Translations under genes and position numbers: made by a program
Shown: piece by piece, positions 8,743 through 16,150 of the stretch
Layout of the letters: every line of letters starts with the position of its first letter
Position numbering within the stretch: the stretch's first letter is position 1
Notes under the pieces: generated by a model
Databases searched by the model: none
Told to the model about the DNA's origin: nothing
Seen by the model: only the letters and a program-made list of their open reading frames with translations
From: Collinsella sp.
GTDB lineage: Bacteria > Actinomycetota > Coriobacteriia > Coriobacteriales > Coriobacteriaceae
NCBI GenBank assembly: GCA_019414265.1
Contig: DXMJ01000017.1
Location: 1 to 39,910, forward strand
Reading direction: 5' to 3'
DNA length: 39,910 nt

Positions 8743-9474
8743 ATGCTTACCAAACTCCTGTGCGAATTCGGCGCGACTGCCCTCATGATCGTCTTTGGCG
8801 TGGGCGTGCACTGCGATACCGTGCTCAAAGGCACCAAGTATCAGGGCTCCGGCCATATGTTTGCCATCACCACCTGGTCTTTTGGCATCTCGGTCTGCCT
8901 GTTTGTCTTTGGCGGCGCCGTGTGCATGAACCCCGCTATGGTGCTTGCCCAGTGCATCGTCGGCCTGGTGCCGTGGGGCAACTGCATCCCCTTCATGCTT
9001 GCCGATATGCTCGGCGGCTTTGTGGGTGCCGTGATCGCTTGGTTTATGTATGCCGATGAGTTCAAGGCTTCCGAGGGCGTCGTCGACCCCATTGCCCAGC
9101 GCAACATCTTCTCGACCAACCCCACCACCGAGGGCACGAACTATGCTCGTAACTTCTTCTGCGAGGCTATCTGCACCTTCGTGTTCATCAGCGCCATCCT
9201 TGCTGCCGCTAGCCGCGCCGGCGAGAACGTTCTGATGCTCGCAATCTGCGTCGGCCTGATCGTTTGGGCCGTTGGCATGGGCATGGGCGGCATCACCGGC
9301 TTCGCCATGAACCAGGCTCGTGACCTTGGTCCTCGCATGGCCTATCAGGTGCTGCCGATTAAGAACAAGGCCGACAACAACTGGAAGTATGGCCTGCTTG
9401 TTCCTGGCATCGCGCCGTTTGTCGGTGCCGCTCTGGCCGCGCTGTTTGTGCATGGTTTCTTGGGCATGTTCTAG
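8743..9474 (+). CDS. Aquaporin/GlpF-family channel, probable lactate channel (LarD-like)
   Basis: A 243-residue MIP-family membrane protein with about six hydrophobic segments. The first pore motif is normal (CMNPAMVLA). The second, in a glycerol-facilitator-type context followed by RDLGPR, reads NQA instead of NPA. It starts 49 bases after larA on the same strand with a weak AAGG site, and no terminator is visible between them, so co-transcription with larA is likely. L. plantarum lar operons carry a GlpF-type lactic acid channel (LarD). Position argues for the same job here, moving lactate or another small neutral solute across the membrane, although glycerol or water cannot be excluded. 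The palindromic element at 9499-9623 closes the transcript. Confidence 0.85.
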   Translation: MLTKLLCEFGATALMIVFGVGVHCDTVLKGTKYQGSGHMFAITTWSFGISVCLFVFGGAVCMNPAMVLAQCIVGLVPWGNCIPFMLADMLGGFVGAVIAWFMYADEFKASEGVVDPIAQRNIFSTNPTTEGTNYARNFFCEAICTFVFISAILAAASRAGENVLMLAICVGLIVWAVGMGMGGITGFAMNQARDLGPRMAYQVLPIKNKADNNWKYGLLVPGIAPFVGAALAALFVHGFLGMF

Positions 9475-9498
9475 TCAAAGGACGGCTCTATAAGGTCC

Positions 9499-9623
9499 GG
9501 GCTCGGTAGGGGTTAACTTTCCAACGCGTCCTCGGACATGCAAAAAGGCTCGCTGCGCACTTCGTGCGGCGAGCCTTTTTGCGTCCTGCGGAGTGCGTTG
9601 GAAAGTTAACCCCTACCGAGCCC
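9499..9623. repeat. Nested palindromic element B, 29-bp perfect outer arms
   Basis: Outer arms 9499-9527 and 9595-9623 are perfectly complementary over 29 bp. The core has GTCCTCG (9528-9534) opposite CTGCGGA (9586-9592), a GGAC/GTCC pair, and an inner perfect stem GCAAAAAGGCTCGC/GCGAGCCTTTTTGC (9540-9553/9569-9582) closed by CGCAC-TTC-GTGCG. The A5/T5 tracts would let the inner stem terminate transcription in both directions, between the plus-strand channel gene and the minus-strand tetR. The rest of the gap (9624-9779) shows nothing recognisable. Confidence 0.8.
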
Positions 9624-9779
9624 TGGGCATTCTTGGCTGTGTTCGAACAAGCAACCCAACATATATATCTGAATTTGGATGGGAGGGGCTTGTTGCTGCT
9701 GGGGGCGTTGAAGTGCGAGTGACGCTTTGGGATGCGTGGCGGCCTGGGTTGGGGCGATGCTTTGGAATGAGCTTCTTAC

Positions 9780-10319
9780 TTAGTTGAAGAGGGGTTTTAT
9801 GGCTGATAGGTAATCTTTGGCTACGTCCTCTTTTGGGGCTTGGAAGTTGTGCCAGGCCCACCATTGGACGGTGGCTACGAAGCTTGAGGCTATGTGGTGT
9901 AGTAGGAAGCTGCGGTCCATGGTGCCGGCGGGGCCTGAGGGGTCGACGGGCACGGTTTCGGCTGCTCGGGCCATGATGGTCTTGCGGAGGCTGTCGGCGA
10001 AGACGCGTGAACCGGCGCCGGCTACCAGTGCCCGTACACCCTGACGGCGTTCCCAGAGGTTGTTGAGGATATGCTCGACCTGCACGAGTGGGTCGTCGAG
10101 CGGTGTGCCATCGTCGTCAAGAGCGTGGGTGCAGATGTCGCTCACGAGTTCGGACAGTAGGTCGTCTTTGCTCTTAAAGAGACCGTAGAATGTCGCGCGG
10201 CCTACGTGAGCGCGAGCGATGATGTCGCCGACGGTGATCTTGCCGTAATCTTCCTCGCGCAGGAGCTCGGAGAACGCCGCAACGATGGCGGCGCGGCTTT
10301 TTGCCTTGCGGGCATCCAT
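9780..10319 (-). CDS. TetR-family transcriptional regulator
   Basis: A 179-residue DNA-binding protein. The N-terminal helix-turn-helix is clear: AIVAAFSELLREEDYGKITV, then GDIIARAHVGRATFYGLFKSKDDLL. The rest is the variable ligand-binding domain with two adjacent tryptophans (VQWWAWHNF) near the C-terminus. The ATG at 10319 lies two bases after the larC stop codon, so it is translated from the larB-larC message. An open frame extends upstream to 10532, but its arginine-rich content is the shadow of larC. Context suggests control of the lar genes, perhaps in response to lactate, in place of the Crp-type LarR of lactobacilli; this is inference. A palindrome at 12080-12113 is a candidate operator. 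Confidence 0.9.
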   Translation of the reverse strand: MDARKAKSRAAIVAAFSELLREEDYGKITVGDIIARAHVGRATFYGLFKSKDDLLSELVSDICTHALDDDGTPLDDPLVQVEHILNNLWERRQGVRALVAGAGSRVFADSLRKTIMARAAETVPVDPSGPAGTMDRSFLLHHIASSFVATVQWWAWHNFQAPKEDVAKDYLSAIKPLFN

Positions 10320-10321
10320 GG

Positions 10322-11242
10322 CTATGCGTCCGCGTGAACGAGCAGGCAGCGGAGCGTGCCGGAGCAACCCTCGTAGGGGCGTTTGCCGGCGCCGTAGCCG
10401 ACAGCTTCGATGCGGTAGCGTGAGGGCAGTTGGTCGGACGTACGCAGGGCGGTGACGATGGCGGCGCCTGTGGGCGTTACGAGCTCGCCAGCGACCGGTG
10501 CAGGCGTGAGAGCGATATTGCCCGCCTGGCACAGGTTGACGACAGCGGGGACGGGAATGGGCATGAGGCCGTGTGCACAGCGGATGGTTCCGTGGCCCTC
10601 GGAGAGCGACTCGACTACGATGTCCTCAATGCCCAGGTCATCGAGGCAGATGGCGACAGAGCAGACGTCGACGATGGAGTCGACGGCGCCCACCTCGTGG
10701 AACATGACGGTCTCGGGCGTTTTGCCGTGGGCCTTGGCCTCGGCAGCGGCGAGTGCGGTAAAGATGGCGAGGGCGCGACGCTTGGCGCCATCGCTTAGCT
10801 GCGAGCCATCGATAATGGCGGTGACGTCCGCCAAAGACCGGTGGTGATGGTGGTGGGCGTGATGATGCCCCTCGTGGCCATGGCCGTGGATCTCATGGTC
10901 ATGGTCGTGTGTGTGCTCGTGCTCATGCTCGTCATGGTCATGATGATGGTGGTGCTCATGCTCATGCATATGCTCGACAGCTGCTTCGTTGCCGTAGAGC
11001 CAGGCCATATCGTGGTCGTGGTTCTCGAGCTCCTCTGCCAGCTGAACGTCAAAGTCGCAGGCGTCGATGCCGTGCTTGTTTACGCGCGTGACGGCAATCG
11101 AAAAGCCATCGACCGGCAGCGTGGCGAGCTGTTCGCGCAGCTGCTCCTCACTGGCACCCAGGTCGAGCAGGGCCGCAACGGTCATATCGCCGCTGATGCC
11201 CGAGGTGCCGTCGATGATAAGCGTGTGCTGATGGTTGGACAT
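10322..11242 (-). CDS. larC: Nickel insertion protein for the LarA cofactor, N-terminal (LarC1) portion only
   Basis: LarC inserts nickel into the pincer nucleotide in a CTP-dependent step. The visible 306 residues begin LIIDGTSGISGDMTVAALLD and carry a long His/Asp/Glu-rich tract (about residues 90-137), the usual nickel-loading stretch. They continue through FHEVGAVDSIVDVCSVAICL and APVAGELVTPTGAAIVTAL, and end after GYGAGKRPYEGCSGTLRCLL. Full-length LarC proteins (about 390-420 residues) continue into a C-terminal domain with ETNIDDM-type sequence that binds CTP; it is absent here. In L. plantarum the two parts are joined by programmed frameshifting, but here tetR starts two bases after the stop. 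Start ATG has AAGGAG six bases upstream, and the gene begins ten bases after larB. Confidence 0.9.
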   Translation of the reverse strand: MSNHQHTLIIDGTSGISGDMTVAALLDLGASEEQLREQLATLPVDGFSIAVTRVNKHGIDACDFDVQLAEELENHDHDMAWLYGNEAAVEHMHEHEHHHHHDHDEHEHEHTHDHDHEIHGHGHEGHHHAHHHHHRSLADVTAIIDGSQLSDGAKRRALAIFTALAAAEAKAHGKTPETVMFHEVGAVDSIVDVCSVAICLDDLGIEDIVVESLSEGHGTIRCAHGLMPIPVPAVVNLCQAGNIALTPAPVAGELVTPTGAAIVTALRTSDQLPSRYRIEAVGYGAGKRPYEGCSGTLRCLLVHADA

Positions 11243-11252
11243 GGGATGCTCC

Positions 11253-12035
11253 TTAGCGGGCGCAGGGCGTGCCGGCGCTCAGATGATTGATAAGACTTGC
11301 CTGGTAGGCGGCACCAAAGCCGTTGTCGATATTGACGACCGAGACGCCGCTGGCGCAGGAATTGAGCATGGCGAGCAGCGCGGCCACGCCACCAAAGTTC
11401 GCGCCGTAGCCCACGCTGGTGGGAACGGCGATGACCGGGCAACTCACCAGGCCGCCGATGACGCTCGCCAGGGCGCCTTCCATGCCGGCGATGGCGATGA
11501 CCACCTGCGCCTGGGCAAGTTCCTCGGCATGCGCAAGCAGGCGGTGCAGCCCGGCGACGCCCACGTCGTAAAGGCGATCGACTTCGTTGCCATAGAACTC
11601 GGCCGTCAACGCGGCTTCCTCGGCGACGGGCAGGTCGCTCGTGCCGGCGCAGGCGACAACGATGCGTCCGTTGCCGGTAGGGGAGGGCTTGCCGCCCACG
11701 AGGGCGAGCTGCGCGTCCGGGACATATCCCAGGTCGATGCCGTTGCCGAGAAGCTCCGAGGTGCGGGCGGCCTTTTTGGCGTCCAGGCGCGTGACCAGGA
11801 TGCGCTCCTGGCCGGCATCGCGCAGCGCTTTGATAATGGCGGCAATCTGATCGGCGGTTTTACCGGCACTGTAGACAACCTCGCCGGCTCCCTGGCGCAC
11901 CCCGCGCGAAAGATCGAGCTGCGCAAAGCCCAAATCGGCGGTCGGAGCCGTCTGGATGCGCGTGAGGGCGTCGGCAGGGGGGACTGCCCCGCCGGCAACA
12001 TCGCTCAGTAACTGCTCAAGATCTCGCTTATCCAT
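11253..12035 (-). CDS. larB: Pyridinium-3,5-biscarboxylic acid mononucleotide synthase
   Basis: First enzyme of NPN cofactor synthesis: it carboxylates and hydrolyses nicotinic acid adenine dinucleotide to the biscarboxylic acid mononucleotide. The protein has 260 residues. It shows the LarB/PurE-like fold signatures: RQGAGEVVYSAGKTADQ near residue 55, VACAGTSDLPVAEEA, and the carboxylase core AGMEGALASVIGGL followed by CPVIAVPTSVGYGANFGG. ATG at 12035 has GAAGGGAA five bases upstream; an in-frame ATG at 12068 is poorly placed. It leads a tight larB-larC-tetR operon. LarE, which adds sulfur between LarB and LarC, is not in the window and must be encoded elsewhere if the pathway works. Confidence 0.93.
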   Translation of the reverse strand: MDKRDLEQLLSDVAGGAVPPADALTRIQTAPTADLGFAQLDLSRGVRQGAGEVVYSAGKTADQIAAIIKALRDAGQERILVTRLDAKKAARTSELLGNGIDLGYVPDAQLALVGGKPSPTGNGRIVVACAGTSDLPVAEEAALTAEFYGNEVDRLYDVGVAGLHRLLAHAEELAQAQVVIAIAGMEGALASVIGGLVSCPVIAVPTSVGYGANFGGVAALLAMLNSCASGVSVVNIDNGFGAAYQASLINHLSAGTPCAR

Positions 12036-12079
12036 ATATGTTCCCTTCGACGGCGCAAAGTCTAGCACTCAAAGGGTAT

Positions 12080-12113
12080 GTTTCCGAACATTAAGACAAA
12101 ATTGTTCGGAAAC
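12080..12113. promoter_or_regulatory. Palindromic operator candidate upstream of larB-larC-tetR
   Basis: GTTTCCGAACA (12080-12090) and TGTTCGGAAAC (12103-12113) are a perfect 11-bp inverted repeat around an AT-rich 12-base spacer, 45 bases before the larB ATG. A TTGTCT within the spacer on the minus strand could be a -35 element. A regulator bound here would cover the larB promoter; the TetR protein of the same operon is the natural candidate. Confidence 0.55.
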
Positions 12114-12149
12114 TATAGGACAGACTGATTCAATTGTTAGATGGATCGG

Positions 12150-12785
12150 CTAGTCGCGCAGGATGATGTCCATGGCGAGCATCAGGTTGCGCTCGTCGAT
12201 GGCAAACGGGGCGGCCTCGCGCGTCTTGGGCTTGGCGCAAAACGCGATGCCCGTGCCCGCGGCCTGAATCATGGGGATGTCGTTGGCGCCGTCGCCGATC
12301 GCGACGGTGTGGGCCATGTCGACACCGCACTCAACCGCCCAATCCAGCAGCTGGATGAGCTTGGACTCCTTGGTCACAATGTCTGCCGCCAGCTTACCGG
12401 TGAGCTTGCCGTCCACGACCTCCAGGCGGTTAGCGAGGCAAAAGTCGATGCCCGCGGCGGCCACGATCTTGTCGGCGATTTCGTGAAAGCCACCACTTAC
12501 CACGCCGACCTTCCAGCCCTTGCTGTGCGCCGATCGCACAAGCTCCAGCGCGCCGGGGGTAAACGTCACGCGCGCAAAGGTGCGCTCGAACACACTCTCA
12601 TCCAAGCCGGCAAGCAGCCCCACGCGTTCCTCGAGCGCCTGCTTAAAGTCAAGCTCGCCGCGCATGGCGCGTTCGGTGATCTGTGCAACTTGCTCGCCCA
12701 CGCCGGCCTCCTCGCCCAACAGGTCGATGACCTCCTGGTTGATGAGCGTGGAGTCGATATCCATAACGATGAGGCGTGCAGTCAT
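12150..12785 (-). CDS. serB: Phosphoserine phosphatase
   Basis: A HAD-superfamily hydrolase of 211 residues catalysing the last step of serine synthesis. Motif I is MDIDSTLI with the nucleophilic Asp, followed by the SerB-typical NQEVIDLLGEEAGVGEQVAQ segment and MRGELDFKQALEERV. Motif II is VVSGGFHEIA, and motif III/IV is AIGDGANDIPMIQAAG. The ATG at 12785 has GGAAAGG about six bases upstream; the longer frame from 12854 adds a basic, non-homologous leader. It is monocistronic, divergent from aspS. No serA or serC is nearby. Confidence 0.92.
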   Translation of the reverse strand: MTARLIVMDIDSTLINQEVIDLLGEEAGVGEQVAQITERAMRGELDFKQALEERVGLLAGLDESVFERTFARVTFTPGALELVRSAHSKGWKVGVVSGGFHEIADKIVAAAGIDFCLANRLEVVDGKLTGKLAADIVTKESKLIQLLDWAVECGVDMAHTVAIGDGANDIPMIQAAGTGIAFCAKPKTREAAPFAIDERNLMLAMDIILRD

Positions 12786-12978
12786 GGCGGGCCTTTCCGA
12801 GTGCTGTTTTATTGGGGCATATTGTCGCACGTGACGAGCGCGGGCGGGTGTCACAGCGCGTCAATTGTTTCGTCTCCGTCAAGTCTTTGGGCAGGAGCCA
12901 CTTTTTCGCGGCACATCGACGCGAGTGCGATAAGATAGAACGCCATGTCTGGCTGCGCGGTTTACGCAGGCTGGGCAA

Positions 12979-13020
12979 ATCTGTACGACGCCGCCCGGAA
13001 CGACACGGGGCGGCACAGAT
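12979..13020 (+). promoter_or_regulatory. Stem-loop in the aspS leader
   Basis: ATCTGT pairs with ACAGAT (12979-12984/13015-13020) and, after a five-base bulge, GCCGCCC pairs with GGGCGGC (12990-12996/13008-13014). It lies just before the AAAGGAGG ribosome site of aspS and downstream of a TAAGAT -10 candidate at 12931-12936. No T-box consensus was seen, so the role is unknown. Confidence 0.4.
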
Positions 13021-13041
13021 CCATAAAGGAGGATCACTGGT

Positions 13042-14829
13042 ATGAGCCAGACCCGTCCCATCGATGAGCATTCCATGCACACCCGTACCTGCGGCGAGCT
13101 TCGCTTCGAGAACGTGGGCGAAGAGGTCACCCTCACCGGTTGGGTGAGCCGTCGCCGCGACCACGGCGGCCTTATCTTCTGCGACCTTCGCGACCGTGAG
13201 GGCATCACGCAGCTCACCTTCGACCCCGAGCACTCCGACGGCGACGCCTTTAAGATCGCCGAGACCATGCGTCCCGAGTGGCCCATCAAGATTCACGGCG
13301 TCGTGCGCGCCCGTGGCGAGGAGACCACCAACACCAAGCTCGCGACTGGCGAGATCGAGGTCCTGACCGACCACGCCGAGGTGCTCAACACGTCCGTCAC
13401 CCCGCCGTTCCAGATCGAGGACGGCATCGAGACCAGCGAGGACACCCGCCTGCGCTATCGCTATCTGGACCTTCGTCGTCCCGAGATGATGGCCAACCTC
13501 AAGCTGCGCTCCGACTTTACCTTTGCCATTCGCGAGGCGCTGCACAACCGTGAGTTCATGGAGGTCGAGACGCCCTCCCTGTTCAAGTCTACGCCCGAGG
13601 GCGCCCGCGACTTCATCGTCCCCAGCCGCATCCAGCCGGGCAACTTCTACGCCCTGCCGCAGTCCCCGCAGCTCCTGAAGCAGCTGCTCATGGTCGGTGG
13701 CGTCGAGCGCTACTACCAGGTTGCCAAGTGCTTCCGCGACGAGGACCTGCGCGCCGACCGTCAGCCCGAGTTCACCCAGGTCGATATCGAGATGTCCTTC
13801 GTGGACCAGAACGACGTTATGAGCGCCCTCGAAGAGGTTCTTGCCGATGCCTTCGGCCGCATGGGTGTCGAGATGCCCACGCCGCTGCGTCGCATGGACT
13901 ACTGGGAGGCCATGGACACCTATGGCTCCGACAAGCCCGATACCCGCTATGGCATGCACCTAGTCGACCTGACCGATATCTTTGCCAACTCCAAGTTCAA
14001 GGTCTTTGCGACTGCCGCGAACGAGGAGGGCTCTGTCGTCAAGGCCATCAACGCCAAGGGCGCCGGTGCCTGGGCTCGCGCCAAGATCGATAAGCTTGCC
14101 GGCGTGGCTTCCACGTTTGGCGCCAAGGGCCTGGCCTGGATCGCCTTCCGCGAGGACGGCTCCATCAACAGCCCCATCGTCAAGTTCTTCTCGGACGAGG
14201 AGATGGCCGCTCTGCGCGAGCGCATGGACGTCGAGCCCGGCGACCTTGTGATGTTCGCCGCCGGCCCGCGCCTGCTCTCCGACGAGATCCTGGGCGGCAT
14301 GCGTTCCCACATGGCCAACGCGCTCGAGATCAAGCGCGAGGGCCACGACTTCCTGTGGGTCGTCAACTTCCCGCTGTTCCACTGGGATGAGGACCGCAAG
14401 GCTTACGCTGCCGAGCACCAGCCCTTCACCCTGCCGACCGAGACCGACATCGCCAAGATCGAGGCCGACCCGCTGGCAGCCGGTTCGTGCACCTACGACT
14501 TTGTCATGGACGGCTTTGAGGCCGGCGGCGGCGGTATGCGTATCCACAACGCCGAGATGCAGATGTCCATGCTCAAGCTCCTGGGCTTTACCGAGGAGCG
14601 TGCCGAGTCTCAGTTTGGCTTCCTCATGGAGGCGCTCAAGTTTGGTGCGCCCCCGATGGGCGGTTTTGCTCTGGGCCTGGACCGCGTGTGCATGCTGCTC
14701 ACCGGTTCCGACTCCATCCGCGACGTCATGGCGTTCCCCAAGACGGCCAGCGGCTCCGACCTTATGTCGGGCGCTCCGAGTGCTGTTTCTGGCGCCCAGC
14801 TCAAGGACGTCAGCCTGCGCCTGATGTAG
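13042..14829 (+). CDS. aspS: Aspartate--tRNA ligase
   Basis: A 595-residue class IIb synthetase, the normal bacterial length. The N-terminal OB-fold anticodon domain is seen as GWVSRRRDHGGLIFCDLRDREG. The catalytic core has RYLDLRRPEM, motif 1 region FMEVETPSLFKSTPEGARDF, YALPQSPQLLKQLLM, motif 2 FRDEDLRADRQPEFTQVDIE, the bacterial GAD insertion (about residues 290-420), and motif 3 FALGLDRVCMLLTG. The start has an ideal AAAGGAGG. Whether it is discriminating (tRNA-Asp only) or also charges tRNA-Asn depends on presence of gatCAB and asnS elsewhere. Confidence 0.97.
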   Translation: MSQTRPIDEHSMHTRTCGELRFENVGEEVTLTGWVSRRRDHGGLIFCDLRDREGITQLTFDPEHSDGDAFKIAETMRPEWPIKIHGVVRARGEETTNTKLATGEIEVLTDHAEVLNTSVTPPFQIEDGIETSEDTRLRYRYLDLRRPEMMANLKLRSDFTFAIREALHNREFMEVETPSLFKSTPEGARDFIVPSRIQPGNFYALPQSPQLLKQLLMVGGVERYYQVAKCFRDEDLRADRQPEFTQVDIEMSFVDQNDVMSALEEVLADAFGRMGVEMPTPLRRMDYWEAMDTYGSDKPDTRYGMHLVDLTDIFANSKFKVFATAANEEGSVVKAINAKGAGAWARAKIDKLAGVASTFGAKGLAWIAFREDGSINSPIVKFFSDEEMAALRERMDVEPGDLVMFAAGPRLLSDEILGGMRSHMANALEIKREGHDFLWVVNFPLFHWDEDRKAYAAEHQPFTLPTETDIAKIEADPLAAGSCTYDFVMDGFEAGGGGMRIHNAEMQMSMLKLLGFTEERAESQFGFLMEALKFGAPPMGGFALGLDRVCMLLTGSDSIRDVMAFPKTASGSDLMSGAPSAVSGAQLKDVSLRLM

Positions 14830-14853
14830 GCGAGCGGCTACATATTGCCCGTA

Positions 14854-14887
14854 ACGAGGGAAGGACGCGCGCCTTCCCTCGTTTTTT
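14854..14887 (+). terminator. aspS terminator
   Basis: ACGAGGGAAGG pairs perfectly with CCTTCCCTCGT around a seven-base loop, followed by TTTTTA, 24 bases after the aspS stop codon. Confidence 0.9.
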
Positions 14888-14928
14888 ATGCGCCGAGGTT
14901 GTGGGGGCATGGGATGACCGGGCGTCGC

Positions 14929-15127
14929 GGAAAGTGCGTCCCGGAATCTGCGTCCAGAACGGGTCGCGCTTTCCCAAAGGGGGTCCTCTGGGAAAGCGCG
15001 ACCCAGAATTCGGCAAAAAATGGGGCACAGTTTCCGGTTGAGCGGTCTAACGGAAACTGTGCCCCAGAATGAGCACTCAAAACGGGGCAGGCTTTCCGCA
15101 ACAACTGTCTGGCGGAAAGCCTGTCCT
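14929..15127. repeat. Tandem array of variable-stem hairpins (three complete units and one half unit)
   Basis: Units repeat about every 61-63 bases. Unit 1: arms 14961-14975 and 14990-15004. Unit 2: 15021-15036 and 15051-15066. Unit 3: 15084-15099 and 15112-15127, with two G-T wobbles. Only a 3' arm (14929-14942) remains of unit 0. All stems have the form GGGnCrsrsTTTCC with the complement opposite, the variable bases changing on both arms together. Loops are about 14 bases and contain GTC. Arms of units 0, 1 and 2 are followed by GAAT and a short A-rich spacer. The array fills the space between the aspS terminator and the lacI-type gene. Confidence 0.8.
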
Positions 15128-15133
15128 AGTTTC

Positions 15134-16150
15134 TTATAGCGAGTCTCTCTGGATTAGCTGCATGTGCATCACGGAGGTGGTGGGCTCGGCGCCCTTGATC
15201 ATGTCGAGCGCAATGTTGGCGGCCATGTGGCCTTCTTCGCGCAGGGGCTGGCGGACGGTCGTGAGCGCGGGGACGCAGCGCGCCGCAATCTCGTGATCGT
15301 CGAAGCCGACGACGGAAACGTCCGCCGGAACAGATAGGCCTGCCTCGTTGAGTGCGGTGATGACGCCAGCCGCGATACGGTCCGATCCGCAGAGCACGCC
15401 ATCGAAAGCAATCTCGCGCGCGAGGATCTGGTGCATGGCCTGATAGCCGTCTCCGCTGTTCCAGCCGGTATAGATAACGTTTGCGCCTGGGAGGTCTTCG
15501 CCCAGGACGGTGCGGTAGCCGCGCAGGCGGTCGACAACAGCGGGGTTGTCTTGCGGTCCCAACACGGCGACGATATCTTTGCGCCCGCGCTCTTTCATAG
15601 CGAGCGCTGCAAAGCGTCCGCCCTCTTCGTCGTCAGAGTAGACTGTCGAGAACACGTCGCGATAGGGGTGGCCCTCGAGCTGGCCGCACAACACGGTGGG
15701 TACGCCCAGCTCGCGCAGCACCTCGAGCAGCTCGCTGCCCTTGTAAGGGGAGACGTCGATCACGGCGTCGAACGAGCGGCGCTCAAAGTGCTCGCGTGCG
15801 CGGTTGCGCTCATGCGTAGAAGACGCCTGCAAGATAACGGGCAGATAGGACGACTCCGACAGTTCCTCGGTAATGCCGCTCAAAAACTCGCTATAGGTGG
15901 GGTCGCTGAAGAGTTCACTCAGGGGCTCGGTCACGAGCACGGCGATGATTTCCGTGCGCCCGACAGCGAGCGCTCGGCCACGGGCATTGGGGACAAAATT
16001 GACTTCCTTGGCCGCCGCGCGGACGCGCTTTTTGGTTTCCTCGCTAATGCGGGGCGAATCGTTGAGGGCGCGCGATGCCGTGGAGCGCGACACGCCGGCA
16101 GCTGCGGCAACCTCGGCAAGCGTAGGTGCGGTGCGAACTGGTTGGGTCAT
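15134..16150 (-). CDS. LacI-family transcriptional regulator of the ebg genes
   Basis: A 338-residue repressor. The N-terminal helix-turn-helix TLAEVAAAAGVSRSTASRAL is followed by the hinge (NFVPNARGRALAVGRT) and a periplasmic-binding-protein-like sugar-sensing domain. The latter includes the SFDAVIDVSP, GFDDHEIAARCVPALTTVRQ and EEGHMAANIALDMI segments typical of the family. ATG at 16150 has AGGAGA upstream. The gene is divergent from ebgA, and three copies of a LacI-type CG-centred palindrome lie in the shared spacer. It most likely represses ebgA-ebgC until a beta-galactoside or its product is present. A TGAAC-AGC-GTTCA dyad (16225-16237) on its own upstream side could be a second regulatory site. 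Confidence 0.93.
   Translation of the reverse strand: MTQPVRTAPTLAEVAAAAGVSRSTASRALNDSPRISEETKKRVRAAAKEVNFVPNARGRALAVGRTEIIAVLVTEPLSELFSDPTYSEFLSGITEELSESSYLPVILQASSTHERNRAREHFERRSFDAVIDVSPYKGSELLEVLRELGVPTVLCGQLEGHPYRDVFSTVYSDDEEGGRFAALAMKERGRKDIVAVLGPQDNPAVVDRLRGYRTVLGEDLPGANVIYTGWNSGDGYQAMHQILAREIAFDGVLCGSDRIAAGVITALNEAGLSVPADVSVVGFDDHEIAARCVPALTTVRQPLREEGHMAANIALDMIKGAEPTTSVMHMQLIQRDSL

Noticed and set aside
10319..10532. Open frame extending tetR back into larC, allowing a LarC-TetR frameshift fusion
   Set aside because: The extra sequence is arginine-rich and lacks any domain likeness, as expected from a shadow of larC. I saw no slippery site, and tetR has its own start codon.
10840..10990. 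Simple-sequence repeat of CAT/GTG triplets
   Set aside because: This is the His/Asp-rich metal-binding tract of larC, in frame, and needs no separate explanation.
13042..14829. aspS leader as a T-box riboswitch
   Set aside because: No T-box consensus, antiterminator or specifier loop is seen between the -10 candidate and the start codon; only a simple stem-loop is present.
14929..15127. CRISPR array
   Set aside because: Units are hairpins with variable stems and short linkers. There are no identical direct repeats of 24-37 bases with unique spacers, and no cas genes nearby.
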